From contig NZ_JAGKSR010000001.1 of assembly GCF_017939615.1 (NCBI RefSeq), forward strand, positions 1,054,001 through 1,118,000: 64,000 nucleotides of DNA, given 5' to 3'. The notes beneath the pieces are model-generated. The model was not told the origin of the DNA and made no database searches. It saw only the letters and a list, made by a program, of their open reading frames with translations. This stretch comes from Microbacterium sp. BLY. Lineage in GTDB: Bacteria > Actinomycetota > Actinomycetes > Actinomycetales > Microbacteriaceae. Both the position numbers and the translations under genes were made by a program. Below are positions 44,702 to 53,766 of this stretch, piece by piece (position 1 is the first letter of the stretch; every line of letters begins with the position of its first letter).

Positions 44702-44771
44702 CTTCGGAGATCCCGGCCGGCACGCCGTCGACAGTCCCTGTCGCCCGGCGTGCCGGCCCACGTCTCCGAAG
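44702..44771. terminator. Inverted repeat between convergent genes
   Basis: The arms 44702-44727 and 44746-44771 pair over 9 bases, a 4-base mismatch and 13 bases. The outer arm resembles that of the repeat at 4985-5078 (GGGCACRACTYCGGAGA), so both may be copies of one dispersed intergenic element used as a terminator. Confidence 0.6.
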
Positions 44772-44784
44772 TCGTGCCCGTGCG

Positions 44785-45129
44785 TCAGCGGCCGAGCTTC
44801 TCGGCGCAGGCCACGCAGTACTCGGCGAACGGCCGCACCTCCAGGCGTTCCGGCGGGATGGGACGCCCGCAGTGCGCGCAGATGCCGTACGTGCCGGCGT
44901 CCATCCGCGCGAGAGCATCCTCCACCTGACGCCGCTCCGCTTCCGCCGCCTCCGCGAGGCCCGCGAGCCGCGACCACTCCGACGAGAGCGTGACCCCTTC
45001 CGGGTCGTGCTCGTCGTCATCGTTCGACCCTTCGCGGTCGTGCATGAGCTCCGCGAGCGTGGCCGAGGTGGCCCGCACGCGGGCTTCGGCCTCGTCGCGC
45101 CGCTCTTCCAGCAGTGCACGGAGGTCCAT
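44785..45129 (-). CDS. DksA/TraR-type C4 zinc-finger protein
   Basis: 114 residues. An N-terminal coiled coil of about 75 residues carries the acidic tip region, then GICAHCGRPIPPERLE and YCVACAEKLGR supply the four zinc cysteines. DksA/TraR proteins enter the RNA polymerase secondary channel or bind other partners. Actinobacterial short forms of this family are common and mostly uncharacterised. It is convergent with the GH18-like gene and has the repeat array immediately upstream, so its promoter must lie in or beyond those repeats. Confidence 0.88.
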   Translation of the reverse strand: MDLRALLEERRDEAEARVRATSATLAELMHDREGSNDDDEHDPEGVTLSSEWSRLAGLAEAAEAERRQVEDALARMDAGTYGICAHCGRPIPPERLEVRPFAEYCVACAEKLGR

Positions 45130-45160
45130 CCGCCCACTCTAGGCGCCCGACGGCCGGGTG

Positions 45161-45412
45161 CAGGCGCTTGCGCGGGTTCAGGCGCCGCCAGTGGGAGTTG
45201 CCTGTGCTGGTGGGTGTGCCTGCCTCCCCTGGAACGCCTGTCCTGCCGGTCGGTGTCCCGGGTGCAGGCGGTCGCGCGGGTTCAGGCACCACCAGTGGGA
45301 GTTGCCTGTGCTGGCGGGTGTGCCTGCCTCCCCTGGAACGCCTGTCCTGCCGGTCGGTGTCTCGGGTTCAGGTGCTCGCGCGGGTTCAGGCACCACCAGT
45401 GAGAGTTGCCTG
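45161..45412. repeat. Modular 18+26-nt palindromic repeat array (copy group 2)
   Basis: Three tandem copies with an exact 104-bp period (cores at 45179-45204, 45283-45308, 45387-45412). Each has an 18-nt block CAGGC/T-N..GTT, a 26-nt core CAGGC-N16-GCCTG and, in the first two copies, two 18-nt blocks ending GCCTG. The 318-bp space between the DksA/TraR gene start and the MMPL gene end holds essentially only this. It is the mirror-image layout of the array at 26964-27266. Confidence 0.8.
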
Positions 45413-45447
45413 AACTCGCGAGAATGCCTGTCCTGCGGAAACGCGAT

Positions 45448-47985
45448 TCAGCCGCGACGGGTGCGCGGAGGCTCGACGGTGGGGACGGCGTCGGTGTGCA
45501 CGCTGGGGTGGTCGCGCTCCAGCGCCGCCCCCTCCATGTCGACGTTGGGGAGAAGGCGGTCGAGCCACCGTGGCAGCCACCAGGCCGAGCGTCCGAGCAG
45601 ATGCATGAGCGCGGGCATCAGCAGCATCCGCACCACGAACGCGTCGAGCAGCACGCCGAACGCGAGACCGAACCCGATGGACCGGATGATGGTCGACTCC
45701 GAGAACACGAACCCGCCGAACACCGACACCATGATGAGCGCGGCGGCGATCACGACCGACCGCCCCGCCCGGAATCCCTGGGCCACGGCGTCGCGCGCGG
45801 AGGCGCCGTGCACGTATGCCTCCCGCATGCCTGAGGCGAGGAAGAGCTGGTAGTCCATCGCGAGTCCGAACAGGATCCCGACGAGGATCACCGGCAGGAA
45901 GCTCAGGATCGGACCCGTGCTGTGCAGCCCGATGAGGTCGGCACCCCAGCCCCACTGGAACACCGCGACGATGAGCCCGTACGTGGCGAACAGCGACAGC
46001 ACGAAACCGCCGGTGGCGATGAGCGGAACGAGCAGCGAGCGGAACACGACGATCATGATGAGCAGCGACAGCCCGACGACGACCACGAGGTAGAGCGGCA
46101 GCACACCGGCGAGGGCTTCGGAGATGTCGATGTTGGTGGCGGCCTGTCCGGCCACGCCGAGGGTGATGCCGCCGTCGATCTCGGGGAGGGCCCGGAGATC
46201 CTGCACGAGCTTCTCGGTGGAGGCGCTGTTCGGTCCTTCGGCGGGCAGCACCTGGAAGGCGAGGAGCGTGTTGTCGTCAGAGGTCGCGATGGGCGCGACG
46301 GCGACCACGTCGTCCTGCGCGGCGATCTTCTCGGCCACGGTCACCTGGGTGGCCAGGAGGTCGTCGTCGCTGACGGCGTCGTCGAGGGTCGCGGTGACCA
46401 GGAGCGGTCCGTTCGCGCCGGCGCCGAACTGCTCGTCGACGGCCTGGAACGCCCGGTAGCTGGTGGAGTCGGCGGGCTCGCTCGACCCGTCCGGCAGGCC
46501 GAGGCGCATCGACATCGACGGGATCGCGATGAGGAGCAGGGCGACGACGCTGACGACGGCGGTGACGATCGCGCGCAGCGTGGACATGCGGCGCACGGGC
46601 TTCCCGGCCGCATGCTCCTGGCCGATCGTCGCGCGCGCCTTGCGGCCGAGGAGGCGGGTGCCGACGAGGCCGAGGATCGCGGGAGCGAGGGTCACGGCGA
46701 CGAGCACGGCGACCGCGACGCACACGGCACCCACGGTGCCCATGAGGCCGAGGAACGGCACGCCCGTCACGTTGAGGGCGAGGAGGGCGACGATCACCGT
46801 GGTCCCGGCGAACACGACCGCGGTCCCGGAGGTGCCGGTGGCCAGGCCGATGGACTCGCGCACGGGCGACCCGGCCAGCAGCTGCTTGCGGTGCCGGTTC
46901 ACGATGAAGAGGGAGTAGTCGATGCCGACCGCGAGCCCCAGCATCACGCCGAGGACAGGGGTGACCGAGGCCATGTCGACGACGCCGGAGAACGCCAGCG
47001 AGGAGGTGACGCCGACGCCGACGCCGACGACGGCGGTGATGATGGGGAGGGCCGCACCGATCAGCGAGCCCAGCATGACGATGAGTACGACGGCGGCGAA
47101 AGCGAGGCCGATGGCCTCGCCGACGCCGAAGATCTCGGGCACGCCCTGAGCGATGTCGGTGCCGAAGTCGACCGTGACGCCGTCGATGTCCTCGTCCTGG
47201 AAGTGGGCGATGGTGCTCTGCTTGGTCTCTTCGGCGAGCTCCAGGCGGGGGTCGACGAAGGAGACGTTGACGATCGCGGTGGAGCCGTCCTCCGACACGA
47301 CGCCGATGCCGTCGGCGAGGTCCAGCAGGGTCGTGCCGAGTTCGAGCTGCTCTGCGTTGGCGTCGAGCTCGTCGCGGTTCGCATCGATGGTGGCCTGCTG
47401 GGCATCGAGCTGCGCGAGCTGGGCGTTGAGGTCGGCGAGTTGCGCGTCGATCGCGGCGGTCTGCGCGGCCGGGGCGCCGGCGGCATCGGCCTGCGCGCGG
47501 GCACCCTCGAGCTGGGCGATGCCGGCCTCGAGCTGCGTCCGGCCCTCGTCGAGCTGGGCCTGCCCGGCGTCGAGCTGAGCGCGGCCGTTCTCGAGCTGCG
47601 TGCGCCCGTCGGTCAGCTCCGCGGCCTGATCCGTCTGCTGCTGCTGGGCGGCGAACGGGTCGACGACGGAGGCGACGCCGTCGAGGTCTTCCGCGCTGGC
47701 GGCGAGATCGGAGATCGCCTTCTTCTGCTCGTCGGTGAAGGGTTCCCCGTCGTCGGTGCGGTAGACGACGGTGCCGGTGCCGCCGGCGGTGTCGGGGAGC
47801 TTGTCGGCGAGCTGATCGGTCACCTCGCCGGATGCGGTGCCGGGGATGTCGAAGCTGTTGCTCAGCGTGCCGCCGAATGTCAGGAAGGCGCCCACGCCGA
47901 GACCGAGGATGACGATCCAGGAGGCGATCACCGTCCAGGCCCGGCGCGCGGCGAAAGAACCCAGACGGAACAGCAGTGAAGCCAC
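45448..47985 (-). CDS. MMPL/RND-family transporter
   Basis: 845 residues from GTG 47985 with AAGGAG upstream. Twelve membrane helices in two halves, each with a large external loop; GIDYSLFIVNRHR and AMDYQLFLASGMREA are the paired MMPL motifs with the proton-relay Asp-Tyr. The first external loop contains a long run of QL-x-x-G-type heptads (about residues 115-220), probably a coiled-coil hairpin. It exports lipids or hydrophobic compounds by proton motive force. Divergent from a TetR gene that probably represses it. Confidence 0.9.
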   Translation of the reverse strand: MASLLFRLGSFAARRAWTVIASWIVILGLGVGAFLTFGGTLSNSFDIPGTASGEVTDQLADKLPDTAGGTGTVVYRTDDGEPFTDEQKKAISDLAASAEDLDGVASVVDPFAAQQQQTDQAAELTDGRTQLENGRAQLDAGQAQLDEGRTQLEAGIAQLEGARAQADAAGAPAAQTAAIDAQLADLNAQLAQLDAQQATIDANRDELDANAEQLELGTTLLDLADGIGVVSEDGSTAIVNVSFVDPRLELAEETKQSTIAHFQDEDIDGVTVDFGTDIAQGVPEIFGVGEAIGLAFAAVVLIVMLGSLIGAALPIITAVVGVGVGVTSSLAFSGVVDMASVTPVLGVMLGLAVGIDYSLFIVNRHRKQLLAGSPVRESIGLATGTSGTAVVFAGTTVIVALLALNVTGVPFLGLMGTVGAVCVAVAVLVAVTLAPAILGLVGTRLLGRKARATIGQEHAAGKPVRRMSTLRAIVTAVVSVVALLLIAIPSMSMRLGLPDGSSEPADSTSYRAFQAVDEQFGAGANGPLLVTATLDDAVSDDDLLATQVTVAEKIAAQDDVVAVAPIATSDDNTLLAFQVLPAEGPNSASTEKLVQDLRALPEIDGGITLGVAGQAATNIDISEALAGVLPLYLVVVVGLSLLIMIVVFRSLLVPLIATGGFVLSLFATYGLIVAVFQWGWGADLIGLHSTGPILSFLPVILVGILFGLAMDYQLFLASGMREAYVHGASARDAVAQGFRAGRSVVIAAALIMVSVFGGFVFSESTIIRSIGFGLAFGVLLDAFVVRMLLMPALMHLLGRSAWWLPRWLDRLLPNVDMEGAALERDHPSVHTDAVPTVEPPRTRRG

Positions 47986-48053
47986 GTGATCTCCTTCAGA
48001 CCAGATGAGCATACGGCACGTCTCGTCTAGGGATCTGTGGCTATCCTGAACGC

Positions 48054-48647
48054 ATGGTGAACGAGCATCGCAGTGGCCCCGTGCGCAGCACCGTGGCCCG
48101 CGAGGCGATCCTCGATGCGACGGCCCGGCTCTTCCACAATCGCGGGTACGACCGGCTCACGATCGAGGGCATCGCGCGGGAGGCCAAGGTCGGCAAGCAG
48201 ACCATCTACCGGTGGTGGCCGTCGCGGGGTGCCCTCATCGGGGAGTGTCTCGCGGAGGGGCGCCTCGTCCCGGTGGATTTCGTCGTGCCGGACACCGGCG
48301 ACCTGTCCGTCGACGTCGAGACCTGGCTGCGCAGCGTGCTGTCGATTCTGGAGAAGCCGCAGGGTGGCGTGCTGCTGCGCTCGCTCGTGGCCGCGGCGAC
48401 GGAGGATGCCTCGGTCGGCGCGCATCTCGGGGAGAGCCTCGGCGTGGAGAGGTCGCTCACGGAACGTCTCCGCGGCGGAATCCGCGACGGTCAGCTCCCC
48501 GCGGACGCGCCGGTCGAGCAGCTCGGTCGTGCGATCCTCGGGGCCATCATCGTGGAGTCCCTTGGCCGCGAGGTCCACGACCCCGCCTCCGTGGTCGCGC
48601 TGACCCGGTACCTGTTCTCGCGCGGTGTCAGCCGAGCAGAAGCGTGA
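48054..48647 (+). CDS. TetR-family transcriptional regulator
   Basis: 197 residues. HTH in RLTIEGIAREAKVGKQTIYRWWPS (quoted in part), followed by a TetR_C-type ligand domain. It lies 68 bp from the divergent MMPL exporter and should repress it until an exported compound binds. It is clearly related to the TetR protein at 57000-57572 (both KQTIYRWWPS with similar spacing). The 3' end overlaps the convergent 47-residue gene by 20 nt. Confidence 0.9.
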   Translation: MVNEHRSGPVRSTVAREAILDATARLFHNRGYDRLTIEGIAREAKVGKQTIYRWWPSRGALIGECLAEGRLVPVDFVVPDTGDLSVDVETWLRSVLSILEKPQGGVLLRSLVAAATEDASVGAHLGESLGVERSLTERLRGGIRDGQLPADAPVEQLGRAILGAIIVESLGREVHDPASVVALTRYLFSRGVSRAEA

Positions 48648-48771
48648 GCACCGTCGCGCCACCGCCACCGAGGATCAGCGCCACGATGACGGTCCACGCG
48701 ATGATCCGGATGCGCCGGTTGCGCTTCTCGCCGAGGTCGCCGTAGTCCTCGCTGAGGTCGTCGCCGCTCAT
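48628..48771 (-). CDS. 47-residue single-helix membrane protein downstream of purL
   Basis: Starts [20 protein letters not shown], then one membrane helix IIAWTVIVALILGGGGATVL, so the acidic/basic N-terminus should be cytoplasmic. The ATG overlaps the purL stop by one base (TGATG), which suggests translation from the purL mRNA. Its 3' end runs into the TetR gene from the other side. Function unknown. Confidence 0.6.
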   Translation of the reverse strand: MSGDDLSEDYGDLGEKRNRRIRIIAWTVIVALILGGGGATVLTLLLG

Positions 48772-51098
48772 CAGGCCACCGGCTCGGTGACGGTCGGACC
48801 GAAGTACGACGGCAGCGTGGCCTGCGAGCGTTCGCGGAGCTCGGCGGCCGAGACCGTGAAGACGTCCTGCACCTCGAGCTGCGGCTCGCTGTCCGTGACG
48901 CCGATCCGGGCGACGGGGTAGCCGCGGCCCTCGCAGAGGCCCCGGAACTTGACGTCGTCCTCGCGCGGCACGGTCACGATCACGCGGCCGGTCGACTCGG
49001 AGAACAGGGCGGTCGCGGCGTCCACGCCGTCCCGCTCGATGATCTCGTTGAGCCACACGCGGGCGCCGACGCCGAAGCGCATGACGCCCTCGGCGAGGGC
49101 CTGGGCGAGCCCACCCTCGGAGAGATCGTGCGCGGAGGAGATCAGCCATTCGTCGCGGGCTGCGGCGAGCAGGCCGGCGAGGCGCTTCTCGCCCGCGAGG
49201 TCGACCTTCGGCGGGCGCCCGCCGAGGTGCTGGTGCACGACCTCGGCCCACGCGGAGCCCGAGAGCTCGGTGGCGGTGGTGCCGAGCAGGTAGATGTTCT
49301 GGCCCTCGTCCTGCCATCCGGAGGGGATGCGGCGGGAGACGTCGTCGATGATGCCGAGGACGCCGACCAGCGGGGTCGGGTGGATGGGCACGTCACCGGT
49401 CTGGTTGTAGAACGAGACGTTGCCGCCGGTGACCGGGGTGCCCAGCTCGTAGCAGCCGTCCGCGAGGCCGTCGACGGTCTGTCCGAACTGCCACATGACC
49501 TCGGGGTTCTCGGGCGAGCCGAAGTTGAGGCAGTCGGTGATCGCGGTCGGTACGGCACCGGTGACGGCGACGTTCCGGTACGCCTCGGCGAGGGCGAGCT
49601 GCGCGCCGGCGTACGGGTCGAGCTGGCAGTAGCGGCCGTTGGCGTCCGTCGCGATGGAGAACCCGAGGCCGGACTCCTCGTCGACGCGGATCATGCCGGC
49701 GTCGTCGGGGAAGCTCAGCGCCGTGTTGCCGAGCACGTAGTAGTCGTACTGGTTGGTGATCCAGCTCGTGTCGGCGAGGTTCGGGGAGGCGACGAGGGCG
49801 AGGAACTGCTCGCGCAGCGTCTCCGGGTCGTTCGCGCGCGGCAGGTTCTCTGCGGCGTCGGCCTGCAGGGCGTCGATCCAGGTCGGGTAGGCGACCGGAC
49901 GGTCGTAGACGGGGCCGTCGACCGCGACCGTCGACGGGTCGACGTCGACGATGCGCTCGCCCTGCCAGTCGATGATGAGGCGTCCGTCTCCGGTGACCTC
50001 GCCGAGCACGGAGGTCTCGACCTCCCACTTGTTCACGACGGCCAGGAAGGCGTCGAGCTTCTCGGGGGCCACGATCGCCATCATGCGCTCCTGCGACTCC
50101 GACATGAGGATCTCCTCGGCCGTGAGCGTGGGGTCGCGCAGCAGGACGTTGTCGAGCGAGACGTGCATGCCGCTGTTGCCGTTGGCCGCGAGCTCGCTTG
50201 TCGCGCACGAGATGCCGGCGGCGCCGAGGTCCTGGATCGCTTCGACGAGCTCGCCGCGGTACAGCTCGAGGCAGCACTCGATGAGCACCTTCTCGGCGAA
50301 CGGGTCGCCCACCTGCACCGCGGGGCGCTTGGTCGGGCCGGTCGAGTCGAACGAGTCGGACGCGAGGATGCTCGCGCCGCCGATGCCGTCGCCGCCCGTG
50401 CGAGCACCGAACAGGACGACCTTGTTGCCGACGCCGGTCGCGTTCGCGAGCTTGAGGTCTTCGTGGCGGAGCACGCCCACCGCGAGTGCGTTCACGAGCG
50501 GGTTGGCCTGGTAGACGCTGTCGAAGACGGTCTCGCCGCCGATGTTCGGAAGGCCCAGGCAGTTGCCGTAGAAGCTGATGCCGCTCGTCACGCCGTGCAC
50601 GACGCGGGCGGTGTCCGGGTGGTCGATCGCCCCGAAGCGCAGCGCGTCCATGACCGCGACGGGGCGGGCGCCCATCGAGATGATGTCGCGGACGATGCCG
50701 CCGACGCCGGTCGCCGCGCCCTGGAACGGCTCGATGAACGACGGGTGGTTGTGCGACTCGGCCTTGAAGGTGACGGCCCAGCCCTCGCCGACGTCGACGA
50801 CGCCCGCGTTCTGGCCCATGCCCACCATGAGGCGTTCCTTCATCTCGTCGGAGACCTTCTGGCCGAAGCGGCGCAGGTAGTTCTTGCTCGACTTGTAGGA
50901 GCAGTGCTCCGACCACATCACCGAGTACATCGCCAGCTCGCCCGAGGTGGGGCGGCGGCCGAGGATCTCCTTGATGCGCGCGTACTCGTCGTCCTTGAGC
51001 CCGAGGGCGCCGTATGGCTGCTCCTTCTCGGGGGTCGCGATGGCGTTCTCGACGGAGTCGGGGACGTGCTGGTGGGACGGTGCAGGGGCGGTGGTCAC
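48771..51098 (-). CDS. purL: Phosphoribosylformylglycinamidine synthase II
   Basis: 775 residues. GTG 51098 is preferred since GGAG lies 5 nt upstream; a GTG two codons earlier overlaps that site. Signatures: [18 protein letters not shown] with the catalytic His, [23 protein letters not shown] and [10 protein letters not shown]. It is the small type of PurL and makes FGAM from FGAR with PurQ/PurS, which are not in this window. ATP-dependent step of purine synthesis. Confidence 0.96.
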   Translation of the reverse strand: MTTAPAPSHQHVPDSVENAIATPEKEQPYGALGLKDDEYARIKEILGRRPTSGELAMYSVMWSEHCSYKSSKNYLRRFGQKVSDEMKERLMVGMGQNAGVVDVGEGWAVTFKAESHNHPSFIEPFQGAATGVGGIVRDIISMGARPVAVMDALRFGAIDHPDTARVVHGVTSGISFYGNCLGLPNIGGETVFDSVYQANPLVNALAVGVLRHEDLKLANATGVGNKVVLFGARTGGDGIGGASILASDSFDSTGPTKRPAVQVGDPFAEKVLIECCLELYRGELVEAIQDLGAAGISCATSELAANGNSGMHVSLDNVLLRDPTLTAEEILMSESQERMMAIVAPEKLDAFLAVVNKWEVETSVLGEVTGDGRLIIDWQGERIVDVDPSTVAVDGPVYDRPVAYPTWIDALQADAAENLPRANDPETLREQFLALVASPNLADTSWITNQYDYYVLGNTALSFPDDAGMIRVDEESGLGFSIATDANGRYCQLDPYAGAQLALAEAYRNVAVTGAVPTAITDCLNFGSPENPEVMWQFGQTVDGLADGCYELGTPVTGGNVSFYNQTGDVPIHPTPLVGVLGIIDDVSRRIPSGWQDEGQNIYLLGTTATELSGSAWAEVVHQHLGGRPPKVDLAGEKRLAGLLAAARDEWLISSAHDLSEGGLAQALAEGVMRFGVGARVWLNEIIERDGVDAATALFSESTGRVIVTVPREDDVKFRGLCEGRGYPVARIGVTDSEPQLEVQDVFTVSAAELRERSQATLPSYFGPTVTEPVA

Positions 51099-51207
51099 GC
51101 GCACTCCAAGGGAAGGGGCCGGCGGGGCGTGTTCAGTCTACCGGCGCGGTCGGGGCGGCTCTCCCGTGCGCGCTGTCGGGCGGCGTCGGGGCGGAGGCGT
51201 GGCGGCA

Positions 51208-51588
51208 TCATGGCAGCACGGCGAGGCTGAGGCCCTGCGCGCGCGCTGCGGCCGCCAGCTCGTTGTCGAAGGTGAGGAACGACGTGATCACATCACCGAG
51301 CTCGAGGGCGGCGGCAAGGTGGAGGGCGTCCAGCGTGCGGAGTCCGGAATGTGCTCGCACGGCCGCGGTCAGCGTTTCGTTGTCGAGGGAGACGAGCGCG
51401 ACGCGGTCGAGGAGGTCGACGACGGCCTCGCGGTCGAGGGAACGGCGGTCGGCGATCGCGTGCAGCTCGACGGCGAGGAGGCGTGAGGAGACGAACTCGC
51501 TGCCGTTCGCGAAGGCGCGGACGACCGCTGCCGACCCCTCTTCCTCGATGAGTGCCTTCGCGGCTGCCGAGGTGTCGAGGTAGATCAC
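51208..51588 (-). CDS. vapC: PIN-domain toxin, VapC family
   Basis: 126 residues from GTG overlapping the antitoxin stop (GTGA). The four PIN acids are visible: Asp5 (IYLDTSAAAK), Glu41 (AVELHAI), Asp87 (LRTLDALHLAAA) and Asp108 (FLTFDNEL). As an Mg-dependent ribonuclease it would cut tRNA or mRNA when freed from its antitoxin. Paired with a Phd-like protein. Confidence 0.9.
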   Translation of the reverse strand: MIYLDTSAAAKALIEEEGSAAVVRAFANGSEFVSSRLLAVELHAIADRRSLDREAVVDLLDRVALVSLDNETLTAAVRAHSGLRTLDALHLAAALELGDVITSFLTFDNELAAAARAQGLSLAVLP

Positions 51589-51839
51589 GACCGGTCGGCC
51601 CGAAGCTCGCCGAGGATCTCCGTCACGGACAGCGAGTCCGGCACGGGGGCGTGGCGGAGCGGGCCGCTCGTGCGGGGCAGCGTCACCCGCCCGTTGGCGA
51701 TCATGCGCGTCCAGGCCGTCTCTGCGGGGGGCGAAAGCTCGGCGATCGGGCGCCCGCGGTCTGTCACCGTCAGGTGCTCGCCCGCGGTGACGCGCGCCAG
51801 CACCCGCGCGGTCTGCTGATTCAGTTCTGTCTTCGACAC
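51585..51839 (-). CDS. Phd/YefM-family antitoxin
   Basis: 84 residues from GTG 51839 (VSKTELNQQTARVLARV), which has GAGGAG 9 nt upstream; the ATG at 51848 abuts that site. Typical prevent-host-death N-terminus, then TVTDRGRPIAELSP. The N-domain binds DNA and the C-tail should cover the VapC active site. A 22-bp inverted repeat just upstream is the likely autoregulatory operator. Confidence 0.87.
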   Translation of the reverse strand: MSKTELNQQTARVLARVTAGEHLTVTDRGRPIAELSPPAETAWTRMIANGRVTLPRTSGPLRHAPVPDSLSVTEILGELRADRS

Positions 51840-51865
51840 GGTGCCCATCTCCTCAGGGTAGATCG

Positions 51866-51887
51866 AAAGTAGTAGAACTACTACTTT
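51866..51887. promoter_or_regulatory. Inverted repeat AAAGTAGTAG-AA-CTACTACTTT, toxin-antitoxin operator
   Basis: Perfect 10-bp arms with a 2-bp centre, 27 bp before the antitoxin start. Phd-type antitoxins repress their own promoter through such palindromes; the A/T-rich site stands out from the surrounding DNA. Confidence 0.65.
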
Positions 51888-51986
51888 TCTGATTCGTGGG
51901 TCCAGTGAACCACCGCTCGGCGACATCGCGAGACCGCTCGGACGGCATCTCCCGAAGCTTCTGGAAAACTCCCCCGCAGGGCTGTA

Positions 51987-52937
51987 TCAGGAGGAGGAGT
52001 GCGCTGCCGCGAATCGCCCCGCCAGCGTCTCCGCCGCGTCGCGCAGCGCCTCGGGCCCGACCACCGTGAAGGGTGCGTCGAACCGGGCCACCGCGGCGAG
52101 CACGCCCGTCCACGACCAGGAGCCGACCGTGATCCGGCACGAGCCGTCCGACATCGGCACCGCAGTGCCGTCTCCGACCCACGGTGCTACGTCTCGCAGG
52201 GGCAGGGCGATGTCCACCACGCCCGTGCACGGCCAGCGGTCCTCGGTCGCTGAGCCCTTGGCGCGGGCGGCGAGGAAGGTCTGCGCGTCCGCGGCAGGGA
52301 GAGGTCGCGGTGTGAAGGAAGGCCCGGTCGGCGTCCGCGGCCGCAGTCGATCGAGGCGATACGTGCGCCAGTCGTCCGCGTCCAGGTCCCAGGCCAGCAG
52401 GTACCAGCGGCCCTCGCGCGCCACGACGGCATGAGGCTCGGTGCGCCGCGGCGGGCGATCCCCCGCGGAGCCGTAATCGAAGCGGAGCACGGTCCGGTCA
52501 CGCACGGCCGCGCTCGCCGCCTCCAGCACGGCCGGGTCCACGCGGATCGCGGCGGGCGCTCCGGTGAAGTGGATCCCGTCGATGCGCTGCCGCAGGCGTG
52601 AGGGCATGACCTGTCGGACGGTTGCGAGCGCGCGCTGTGCCGCCTCGGCGACCTCGACGCCGGTGGCGCCCGCACTCTGCAGGGCCACGGCGATCGCCAC
52701 CGCCTGATCGTCGTCGAACAGCAGGGGCGGCATGTCCGATCCCGCTTCGAGGCGATAGCCGCCGTACGGGCCCTTGCTCGAGCTGATGCGGTAGCCGAGC
52801 GCGCGCAGTCGATCGACGTCGCGGCGCACCGTGCGGGCCGTGACGCCGAGACGGTCGGCGAGTTCCCCGCCCGGCCAGTCCCGCGTCGCCTGCAGCAGCG
52901 ACAGCAACGCGAGCATGCGCGAGGAGCTTCCGGTCAT
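51987..52937 (-). CDS. WYL-domain transcriptional regulator (YafY type)
   Basis: 316 residues. An N-terminal HTH_11 (LADRLGVTARTVRRDVDRLRALGY, quoted in part) is followed by the WYL domain with RTEPHAVVAREGRWYLLAWDLD and a WCX-type C-terminus. It faces a small VOC/PhnB-like gene across 99 bp and probably regulates it. WYL proteins respond to nucleic-acid or nucleotide ligands or small molecules. Confidence 0.9.
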   Translation of the reverse strand: MTGSSSRMLALLSLLQATRDWPGGELADRLGVTARTVRRDVDRLRALGYRISSSKGPYGGYRLEAGSDMPPLLFDDDQAVAIAVALQSAGATGVEVAEAAQRALATVRQVMPSRLRQRIDGIHFTGAPAAIRVDPAVLEAASAAVRDRTVLRFDYGSAGDRPPRRTEPHAVVAREGRWYLLAWDLDADDWRTYRLDRLRPRTPTGPSFTPRPLPAADAQTFLAARAKGSATEDRWPCTGVVDIALPLRDVAPWVGDGTAVPMSDGSCRITVGSWSWTGVLAAVARFDAPFTVVGPEALRDAAETLAGRFAAAHSSS

Positions 52938-53036
52938 GCCTCCATTCTGCGGCGGAAAGAGGACAGAAACCGACCTCTACCTCTGTGACGGTGGAATCCC
53001 ACGGCCCGATCGTTGGGCCGGGAGACGGAGGACACC

Positions 53037-53477
53037 ATGACTCTCACGACCACCACCCACCTCAACTTCCGCGGAACGGCTCGACAGGCGCTCGACTTCT
53101 ACCGGTCGGTCTTCGGCGGCGAGGTGACCGCGGCGACCTACGGTCAGTTCGGGATGCCGGAGGGCGTTCCTGGGTTCGACAGGATCGTCTTCGGGCAGCT
53201 CGACGGACCCGTGCGGCTGATGGCGTACGACATCCCGGGGGCGGACGATACCGCCGCGACCGCGGGAGCCACCCGTCGCGAGGACGGGATGACGATCACG
53301 GACCGCTCCTTCTTCCAGTCGCTGCGGGCGGGCTCCCTGGAAGAACTCCAGCCCGTGTGGGACGCGCTCGTCGAGGGCGCGACGGTGATCGAGCCGCTCG
53401 CCGCCTCCGCGTGGTCCGCCGGCTTCGGCATGCTCACCGACCGCTTCGGTGTGACCTGGGTGCTCGACGTCGCCTGA
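53037..53477 (+). CDS. VOC-superfamily protein, PhnB-like
   Basis: 146 residues with GGAGG before the ATG. THLNFRGTARQALDFYRSVFGGEV is the standard opening of the PhnB/3-dmu-9_3-methyltransferase-like VOC group (quoted in part), ending FGMLTDRFGVTWVLDV. Usually dimeric with a metal or substrate pocket; many members have no known reaction. Divergent from the WYL regulator. Confidence 0.87.
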   Translation: MTLTTTTHLNFRGTARQALDFYRSVFGGEVTAATYGQFGMPEGVPGFDRIVFGQLDGPVRLMAYDIPGADDTAATAGATRREDGMTITDRSFFQSLRAGSLEELQPVWDALVEGATVIEPLAASAWSAGFGMLTDRFGVTWVLDVA

Positions 53478-53492
53478 CCTCGTCGGATGCTC

Positions 53493-53685
53493 GACCCGGC
53501 CCCTTGCGGTCGACCCGGCCCCTTGCGCCCGTCCGCAACGGGCCGGGACGCACGGAACGGGGTGGCTCGGCGCGCGTGGGGGGACGCGGCCTCTTCCAGC
53601 TGACCCACCCCCTTGCGGTCGACCCGGCCCCGTGCGTTCGTCCGCAACGGGCCGGGACGCACGGAAGGGGGTGGTTCGAACACGC
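53493..53685. repeat. Intergenic palindromic repeats with CCCGGCCC...GGGCCGGG arms
   Basis: Two 34-bp hairpins (53514-53547 and 53623-53656) pair CCCGGCCC-N-TTGCG-like left arms with CGCAACGGGCCGGG. Each is followed by GACGCACGGAA and preceded by CCTTGCGGTCGA, giving a direct repeat of about 70 bp at a 109-bp spacing. The 289-bp space between the VOC gene and the next gene holds little else. Confidence 0.7.
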
Positions 53686-53766
53686 CGCGTGGCGGGACAC
53701 GGCATGTCAAGGGGCTCTTCCGCGTCGGTGGGCTCCCGTAGAAAGGAGGCGGACGAAAGGCAGGGC

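Noticed and set aside
45922..47979. A 685-residue open frame antisense to the MMPL gene
   Set aside because: Its sequence is the low-complexity Glu/Asp/Gly/Val pattern of antisense G+C-rich frames, and the MMPL frame has clear motifs.
49128..51230. A long open frame antisense to purL
   Set aside because: purL is complete and diagnostic on the other strand; the antisense frame lacks a ribosome site and any family motif.
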